Origin: CAZACZ01 sp964483695
GTDB taxonomy: Bacteria > Deinococcota > Deinococci > Deinococcales > Trueperaceae
Reading direction: 5' to 3'
DNA length: 20,603 nt
Assembly (NCBI GenBank): GCA_964483695.1
Contig: CAZACZ010000053.1
Span: 1 to 20,603, forward strand
The translations under genes were made by a program, and so were the position numbers. Positions 16,663 to 20,603 of this stretch are shown one piece after another; within the stretch, counting starts at the first letter, position 1; each line of letters begins with the position of its first letter. The notes below the pieces were generated by a model. It saw only the letters and a program-made list of their open reading frames with translations, made no database searches and was not told the origin of the DNA.

Positions 16663-17579
16663 GCCTGGGCCCCGGGTGTCGCGGCGCCGGCGCGCGGGCT
16701 CGCGGCGACGGCGTGGCGCCGAGTGAGGTCGACGTGCTCGGCGGTGCCGGCCGGCCCACCGAGGACGCGGGCGGTGTGCAGGAACGCGTCGATGTCGCCA
16801 GTGACGAGGTAGTGCACGTGCGGTGCGGCGCTGCCCGGCGCCGCGGACCCGCGGGCCAGACCCATGGTGGCGAGGTCGGCGACCACCGTCTCGGTGACCG
16901 CGTCGGCCGAATCGACCAGGTGCACCTCCGGCCCGAACACGCTCGCCAGGACGGGCTTCAACGCGGGGTAGTGGGTGCACCCCAGGATCACCGCGTCGAG
17001 CGAGGGACGGTCGCCCAGGTAGTACTCGGCGACGAGGCGCGCGATGGTCGAGTCGGAGATGCCTTCCTCGACGATCGGCACGAACAGCGGACAGGCCCGC
17101 TCCCACGTCGTGGCGCCGGCGGCCTCGAGCCGGTCCTGGTAGACGCGCGCGGTGACGGTGGCGACGGTGCCGAGCACGCCGATGCGAGGCGTGGCAGCGC
17201 GGGCGTTCCGCGCCCCGCCATCGCCTTCCGGAGCCGAGGCGGTGCGACGGGTGGCGCGGAGGGCGGCCGCCACGCCCGGCTCGATCACCCCCCAGACCGG
17301 CACCGGCAGGCGCTCGGCGAGGAGGGGAAGGCTGGCCGCCGAGGCGGTGTTGCAGGCGATGACGATGCCCTTGACGCAGCGTTCGAGCAGCGCTTCGGCG
17401 ATCTCGTCGGCGAAGCCTCGCACCATGTCCAGCGGCTTCGAGCCGTAGGGAACGCGCGCCGTGTCGCCTAGGTAGAGGAACGACTCGCGCGGGAGGGCGC
17501 TCGTCAGGGCACGCAACACCGTGAGTCCGCCCACGCCGGAGTCGAACACTCCGAGCGGAAACGACGCGAGGTCCGGCAC
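16659..17579 (-). CDS. murI: Glutamate racemase
   Basis: 306 aa. It converts L- to D-glutamate for peptidoglycan. The N-terminal GVFDSGVGGLTVLRAL, LYLGDTARVPYGSK, the first catalytic cysteine in VIACNTASA and the second in ILGCTHYPALK are intact. An insertion after RATRRTASAP (about 18 residues, Ala/Gly-rich) and an Ala/Pro-rich C-terminal tail make it longer than the usual 260-280. The GTG at 17579 is supported by the family N-terminus and by TAAGCT 6 nt upstream. First gene of the operon with rph and rdgB. Confidence 0.95.
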   Translation of the reverse strand: MPDLASFPLGVFDSGVGGLTVLRALTSALPRESFLYLGDTARVPYGSKPLDMVRGFADEIAEALLERCVKGIVIACNTASAASLPLLAERLPVPVWGVIEPGVAAALRATRRTASAPEGDGGARNARAATPRIGVLGTVATVTARVYQDRLEAAGATTWERACPLFVPIVEEGISDSTIARLVAEYYLGDRPSLDAVILGCTHYPALKPVLASVFGPEVHLVDSADAVTETVVADLATMGLARGSAAPGSAAPHVHYLVTGDIDAFLHTARVLGGPAGTAEHVDLTRRHAVAASPRAGAATPGAQA

Positions 17580-17585
17580 GCGCGA

Positions 17586-17591
17586 AGCTTA
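17586..17591 (-). promoter_or_regulatory. -10 box for a leaderless transcript (murI operon)
   Basis: The minus strand reads TAAGCT, 6 nt, then the GTG at 17579. There is no Shine-Dalgarno and no clear -35. A weaker -10 match than its counterparts, but at the same position. Confidence 0.45.
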
Positions 17592-17689
17592 CCACCCGTG
17601 CCCACGCGCCCGGGATGAGGTTCCGGACGCCGCCGTCGCGTCCGTCGCTGGCAGGGGGTCGCGCGGGCGGCCGCGTCGCGCGGTCCGTG

Positions 17690-17706
17690 ATACCCAGGTG
17701 GGGTAT
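17690..17706. promoter_or_regulatory. CsoR/CstR-type operator upstream of the AhpF/PDO-like gene
   Basis: ATACCC-AGGTG-GGGTAT is a perfect dyad that can be read as TACCC-N4-GGGGTA, the layout of operators of the CsoR/RcnR/CstR family (copper, nickel or persulfide sensing repressors). It ends just before the extended -10 box, within the spacer between -35 and -10, where binding would block RNA polymerase. The family assignment is inferred from the motif; no regulator gene is visible. Confidence 0.45.
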
Positions 17707-17707
17707 G

Positions 17708-17716
17708 TGCTACCAT
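17708..17716 (+). promoter_or_regulatory. Extended -10 promoter of the AhpF/PDO-like gene
   Basis: TGC-TACCAT (hexamer 17711-17716) predicts initiation near 17723 and a leader of about 48 nt that carries the GGAAGGAG ribosome-binding site. The -35 position reads TGATAC, a weak match overlapping the operator. Confidence 0.55.
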
Positions 17717-17770
17717 CCTCTCGGATGCGAGCGGGGCGAGCGCGCTTCGCTCGATCGGAAGGAGCCTCGG

Positions 17771-18438
17771 ATGGCGTTTCTCGATGGAGAACTTCGCGCG
17801 CAGGTGAAGCAGGCGTTGGAGCCGCTGGCGCACGATGTGGAGATGGTCGTGTACATGGGTGGCTCGTTGGTCGTGCCCGGCCACGAAGCCGCGGGCGAGC
17901 AGAAGGCCACGCTGGAGCTGTTGAAGGAGGTCGCCAGCGTCTCGGACAAGATCGAGGTGATCGAGCGCAACCTCGTCACCGACGACGAAGCCAAGGCGCT
18001 CGGCATCACCCTCGCGCCCACCACGCTGTTCCGCCGGAAGGGTACCGACCGTACCAACGTCCGGTTCGTCGGCATCCCCAGCGGCTACGAGTTCAGCACC
18101 CTGCTCGAGACGCTGCTGTTCCTCGGCACCGACGAGTTGGAGATGACGCCGACCCTCGAGAGCGTCAAGGACCTAGACGCCGACCTACGGCTGCGCACCT
18201 TCGTGACCCCCACCTGCCCGTACTGCCCGCGGGCGGTGCTGACGGCGTACCGCTTCGCGATGGTCAACCCGCGCATCGTGGCCGAGGGGATCGAAGCGAA
18301 CGAGTTCCCTGCCCTCTCCAGCGGCTACCGCATCAGCGGCGTGCCGGACACCATCGTCGAAGGTACCAACGGCAAGCCGGTCACCACCCAGCGCGTGCTG
18401 GGCGCCCAGCCGGAGCACGCCTTCGCCGAGGCGTTGCG
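17771..18438 (+). CDS. Tandem thioredoxin-fold protein, AhpF N-terminal domain / PDO type, cut by gap
   Basis: About 222 residues are visible. The layout matches the N-terminal domain of AhpF and the related protein disulfide oxidoreductases: MAFLDGELRAQVKQALEPLA, then LLKEVASVSDKIEV, RFVGIPSGYEFSTLLETLL, and a second fold with FVTPTCPYCPRAV (Cys149, Cys152), NPRIVAEGIEANEF and a cis-proline SGVPDT. The first fold has no cysteine at all, as in AhpF, so only the second CPYC is redox-active. The gene may be a stand-alone PDO ending just inside the gap or a full AhpF of about 520 aa continuing through it. The ATG has GGAAGGAG 6 nt upstream. It reduces a partner such as AhpC or protein disulfides (family knowledge). 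Confidence 0.85.
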
Positions 18439-18538
18439 NNNNNNNNNNNNNNNNNNNNNNNNNNNNNNNNNNNNNNNNNNNNNNNNNNNNNNNNNNNNNN
18501 NNNNNNNNNNNNNNNNNNNNNNNNNNNNNNNNNNNNNN
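18439..18538. other. Assembly gap (100 N)
   Basis: A second gap of exactly 100 N, probably of unknown true length. It hides the 3' end of the AhpF/PDO-like gene and anything between it and the tRNA. Confidence 0.99.
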
Positions 18539-18544
18539 CGTCGG

Positions 18545-18637
18545 TGGCGGAGAGGGAGGGATTCGAACCCTCGATGCAGGTTGTCCCCACATACACGCTT
18601 TCCAGGCGTGCTCCTTAAACCACTCGGACACCTCTCC
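18545..18637 (-). tRNA. tRNA-Ser(GGA)
   Basis: The minus strand folds as a class II tRNA: acceptor GGAGAGG/CCTCTCC, D-arm containing GAGTGGTTTAAGGA, anticodon stem CACGC/GCGTG with loop CTGGAAA (anticodon GGA at 18601-18603, reading UCC and UCU), a long variable arm typical of tRNA-Ser, T-arm GAGGG-TTCGAAT-CCCTC, discriminator G and an encoded CCA (18545-18547). Confidence 0.97.
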
Positions 18638-18679
18638 ACGATCGAAGGAGCGCCGTCCGCCGGCGAGACGGCAACCTGG

Positions 18680-18708
18680 AGTCTAGCAGGCCACCCAGGG
18701 GTGGTCAA
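18680..18708 (-). promoter_or_regulatory. Strong sigma-70-type promoter of tRNA-Ser
   Basis: On the minus strand TTGACC (18703-18708) and TAGACT (18680-18685) are separated by exactly 17 bp, with TGC before the -10. Initiation near 18673 leaves about 36 nt before the tRNA 5' end. It is the best two-box promoter in the window. Confidence 0.8.
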
Positions 18709-18764
18709 CGAAGCGGAGGCGCCCTACGATAGCTACCCGACATCGCTCCCGGCGTCGGGCCCGA

Positions 18765-18770
18765 TAGACT
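18765..18770 (+). promoter_or_regulatory. -10 box of the bacilliredoxin-fusion gene
   Basis: TAGACT lies 26 nt before the ATG at 18797, leaving room for a short leader with the GAAGGAGTG ribosome-binding site (18783-18791). It is divergent from the tRNA promoter; the -35 is weak. Confidence 0.45.
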
Positions 18771-18796
18771 CGGCGAAGCACCGAAGGAGTGTGAGC

Positions 18797-19450
18797 ATGC
18801 TCAAAGACCGCGTCGTGTTGCTGAACGATCCCGAGGCCGTGGACGAGTTCCTGCGGCGGTACCCCACCAGCCTGATCTTCAAGGCGGGCACCTGCCACAA
18901 GACCATGCAGGGCTTCGGGTTCGTGCAGGAGAAGCTCGAGCCGCGCGACGACCTGATGTGCGGCGTCATCCGCGTGGTCGAGGCCAGGCCGGCCAGCAAC
19001 CAGGTCGCGGCCCGCACGGGCATCCGGCACGAGTCGCCCCAGGTGATCATGTTCAAGGACGGCACGCCGGTGTTCGACCTCGACAACTGGGACATCACCC
19101 CGGAAGCGCTGGAGGTCGGGTTCCAGAGCCTGCCGCTCGGGGAGCCGGTGAGCCCCACCGCGGCCCCGGCACGTTCGGACCTGCGCCCCTACCTCGACGT
19201 GCTCGAGCAGTTCTTGGCCGGCGCCATCGACGAGCAGCAGTTCGAGTTCAGCTACACCAACATGTTCCGCGGGGACGCCTCGCTTCGCACCGGCGACGAG
19301 GTGGAGATCCTCAACTCGATCTTCGGCGACGTCGACCAGCACATGACCATGCACCTGATGATGCGCGGCAAGTCCGACACCTCCCAGCTGCGCGCCAGGG
19401 CGGAGTCGGCGTACAGCCGCCTGAAGGAGTTGGCGCAAGCCCCGGCCTGA
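18797..19450 (+). CDS. Monothiol bacilliredoxin (BrxC/YtxJ-like) fused to a colicin-immunity-like domain
   Basis: 217 aa, cytosolic. Residues 1-110 match the YtxJ/BrxC monothiol bacilliredoxin: SLIFKAGTCHKT with the single active-site Cys33 (B. subtilis has TCPIS), VVEARPASNQVAARTGIRHE, SPQVIMFKDG and DNWDITPEAL. This family removes bacillithiol from mixed disulfides (established for Firmicutes). After a Pro/Ala linker (about 112-127), residues 128-212 look like colicin-D/microcin self-protection proteins: LRPYLDVLEQFLAGAIDEQQ, FEFSYTNMF, EVEILNSIFGDVDQH and a last helix DTSQLRARAESAYSRLKEL. The bacilliredoxin call is firm, the second domain is by pattern only. The frame is open upstream through the gap and tRNA, but ATG 18797 with GAAGGAGTG is the sensible start. 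Confidence 0.8.
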   Translation: MLKDRVVLLNDPEAVDEFLRRYPTSLIFKAGTCHKTMQGFGFVQEKLEPRDDLMCGVIRVVEARPASNQVAARTGIRHESPQVIMFKDGTPVFDLDNWDITPEALEVGFQSLPLGEPVSPTAAPARSDLRPYLDVLEQFLAGAIDEQQFEFSYTNMFRGDASLRTGDEVEILNSIFGDVDQHMTMHLMMRGKSDTSQLRARAESAYSRLKELAQAPA

Positions 19451-19495
19451 ACCGGATCCGCGCGCCGCCGCCGCGCCCGTGCGCCGCGCCCACCG

Positions 19496-20299
19496 TCACA
19501 CGTCGGGGTCGTCGCGGAACACGGGCGCGCGTTTCTCGCGCAGCGACGCGATGCCCTCGCGCACGTCGGGACCCGTGAACCCCAGGAACTCGAGCGCGAG
19601 GGACGCGTCGAACGTCGGCCCGGCGAGCCGCAGCCAGTTGTTCAAGGCGTACTTGGTGAGGCGGATGGCGCTGGTGCTGCCGTCGCGCAGACGGCGGGCC
19701 ACCTCGAGCGCCTTGGCGTCGAGCTCGTCGTCGTCCACCACCAGGCTGACCAGCCCGAGGCGCTCGGCCTCCTCGCCGCTGAGCGGCTCGCACGTGAGCA
19801 AGTGGTACTTGGCCTTGGCCATGCCGATCAGCAGCGGCCACACGATGGCGGCGTGATCGCCGGCCGCGACGCCGAGCCGCGTGTGCCCATCGATGATGCG
19901 CGCGCTTCGCGCGGCGATCGAGACGTCGGCCAGCAGCCCTGCCACCAGCCCCGCCCCTACCGCCGGCCCTCGCATCGCCGACACGATCGGCTTGCTGCAG
20001 TCGATCACGTTGTAGACGAGGTCGCGTGCTTCCTTCCAGACACGTGCCCGGGTGGCCCAGTCGTCGGCGATGCGCTCGACCATCTCCAGGTCGCCACCGG
20101 CCGAGAACCCGCGCCCGGCGCCCTGGAGGATGGCCACGTCGACGTCGTCCGCGCGGTCGATGTCGCGCCACACCTCGACCAGTTCCCGATGCATCTCCTC
20201 GTCGGCCGCGTTCAGGCGTTCCGGACGGTCCATCGTGACGACCAGGATGCGCTCCTCGGGGCGTGTCAGTCGCAGGCGACGGTAGCGGTCGAAGGTCAC
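19496..20299 (-). CDS. Crotonase-family (enoyl-CoA hydratase/isomerase-like) enzyme without the hydratase glutamates
   Basis: 267 aa. The crotonase fold is clear: RPERLNAADEEMHREL, the first oxyanion-hole segment GRGFSAGGDLE (62-72) and the second AMRGPAVGAGLVAG (108-121), then ADVSIAARSARIID. The two glutamates that add water in true enoyl-CoA hydratases (E144 and E164 of the rat enzyme) align with V119 and H139, so ordinary hydration is unlikely. H139 and D148 (GHTRLGVAAGDHAA) are nine residues apart, like the His-Asp pair of 6-oxocamphor hydrolase-type C-C hydrolases. The GTG at 20299 has AGGAG 5 nt upstream. The convergent spacer 19451-19495 shows no clear terminator. Substrate is unknown. 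Confidence 0.85.
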   Translation of the reverse strand: MTFDRYRRLRLTRPEERILVVTMDRPERLNAADEEMHRELVEVWRDIDRADDVDVAILQGAGRGFSAGGDLEMVERIADDWATRARVWKEARDLVYNVIDCSKPIVSAMRGPAVGAGLVAGLLADVSIAARSARIIDGHTRLGVAAGDHAAIVWPLLIGMAKAKYHLLTCEPLSGEEAERLGLVSLVVDDDELDAKALEVARRLRDGSTSAIRLTKYALNNWLRLAGPTFDASLALEFLGFTGPDVREGIASLREKRAPVFRDDPDV

Positions 20300-20330
20300 G
20301 TGCGCTCCTGGGGTTTGCGGGCGGGAGGGC

Positions 20331-20603
20331 TCAGTCGCGTCGGCGCGCTCCGGTGCGGTCCGACGAGGCGCGTCGGTCCTTGGTCTCGCCGTCGAGGAAG
20401 CGCTCGAACGCGTCGTCTTGCGTCGAGCGCGGCGTCACGATGGCGCGGGCGCCACGGACGTCGTCGTTGCTCGGCCTGGGCGGGCGCGCGGCGCCGGCCG
20501 GCGCCGGTTCGCTGGGGCCGCCCGGAGCGCGCTGCCCCCGGTCTGCGCTCGAGCGCTCGTCCGCCCGCCCCACCGGCCGGCGCTGGAACCCGGACGACGC
20601 GGC
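20331..20603 (-). CDS. C-terminal part of an unidentified Arg/Pro-rich protein, running off the window
   Basis: The frame is open to the window edge, so the 90 visible residues are probably a C-terminus and not a complete protein. It is rich in Arg, Asp, Pro, Gly and Ser (GFQRRPVGRADERSSADRGQ at the start, DGETKDRRASSDRTGARRRD at the end), with one more ordered segment RGARAIVTPRSTQDDAFERF. Such basic tails occur on RNA helicases and other RNA-binding proteins, but nothing visible proves this. It ends 31 bp before the crotonase start in the same direction, so the two may share an operon. Confidence 0.5.
   Translation of the reverse strand, partial: AASSGFQRRPVGRADERSSADRGQRAPGGPSEPAPAGAARPPRPSNDDVRGARAIVTPRSTQDDAFERFLDGETKDRRASSDRTGARRRD

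Noticed and set aside
17615..19450. One continuous frame joining the AhpF/PDO-like gene and the bacilliredoxin fusion
   Set aside because: Continuity comes from reading through 100 N and a tRNA on the other strand. Each part has its own ribosome-binding site and ATG.

Overview
The window is a high-GC bacterial scaffold with two 100-N assembly gaps (8228-8327 and 18439-18538). It opens inside a 16S rRNA gene, so the left edge is probably a contig end. The 16S contains the GATACCCGGGTAGTCC variant and ends CACCTCCTTTCT, which fits Deinococcota. The 16S gene ends in its own terminator instead of running into tRNAs and 23S, as in Thermus-type split rRNA loci. Bacilliredoxin-like and AhpF-like thiol proteins and many apparently leaderless promoters also fit. 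I infer a Deinococcus/Trueperales-like organism, probably a metagenome-derived or draft assembly; genus is not determined.

Layout. 1-1132: 3' two thirds of 16S rRNA and its terminator. 1235-3405 (minus): an Ig-like-repeat lipoprotein gene translationally coupled to a class III aminotransferase. 3406-3737: divergent control region with a structured leader, a palindrome resembling the Deinococcus RDRM/DdrO box, and a possible 30-codon leader ORF. 3738-7670 (plus): peptide/nickel-type ABC importer operon (binding protein, two permeases, no ATPases). 7680-8566 (minus): a diheme-type cytochrome c and a small membrane protein, both cut by gap 1. 8659-15181 (plus): an RNA m5U methyltransferase, hisF, a trans-sulfuration PLP enzyme, hisIE, a lipoprotein serine hydrolase, and class II fructose-1,6-bisphosphatase glpX. 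15276-17579 (minus): murI-rph-rdgB operon. 17690-19450: a redox segment with an AhpF-N-terminal/PDO-type tandem thioredoxin-fold protein (cut by gap 2) behind a CsoR-type operator, a tRNA-Ser(GGA) with a strong promoter, and a fusion of a monothiol bacilliredoxin (BrxC/YtxJ) to a domain resembling colicin-D-type immunity proteins. 19496-20603 (minus): an atypical crotonase lacking both hydratase glutamates and the disordered, Arg-rich C-terminus of an unidentified protein running off the window.

Most genes are housekeeping or metabolism. The parts most worth a second look are the bacilliredoxin-immunity fusion, the CsoR/CstR-like operator before the AhpF/PDO-like gene, the RDRM-like palindrome in the transporter leader, and a clean split between starts with a Shine-Dalgarno and starts with a TANNNT box 6-8 nt upstream (leaderless). 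No mobile element, CRISPR array or phage gene was seen.
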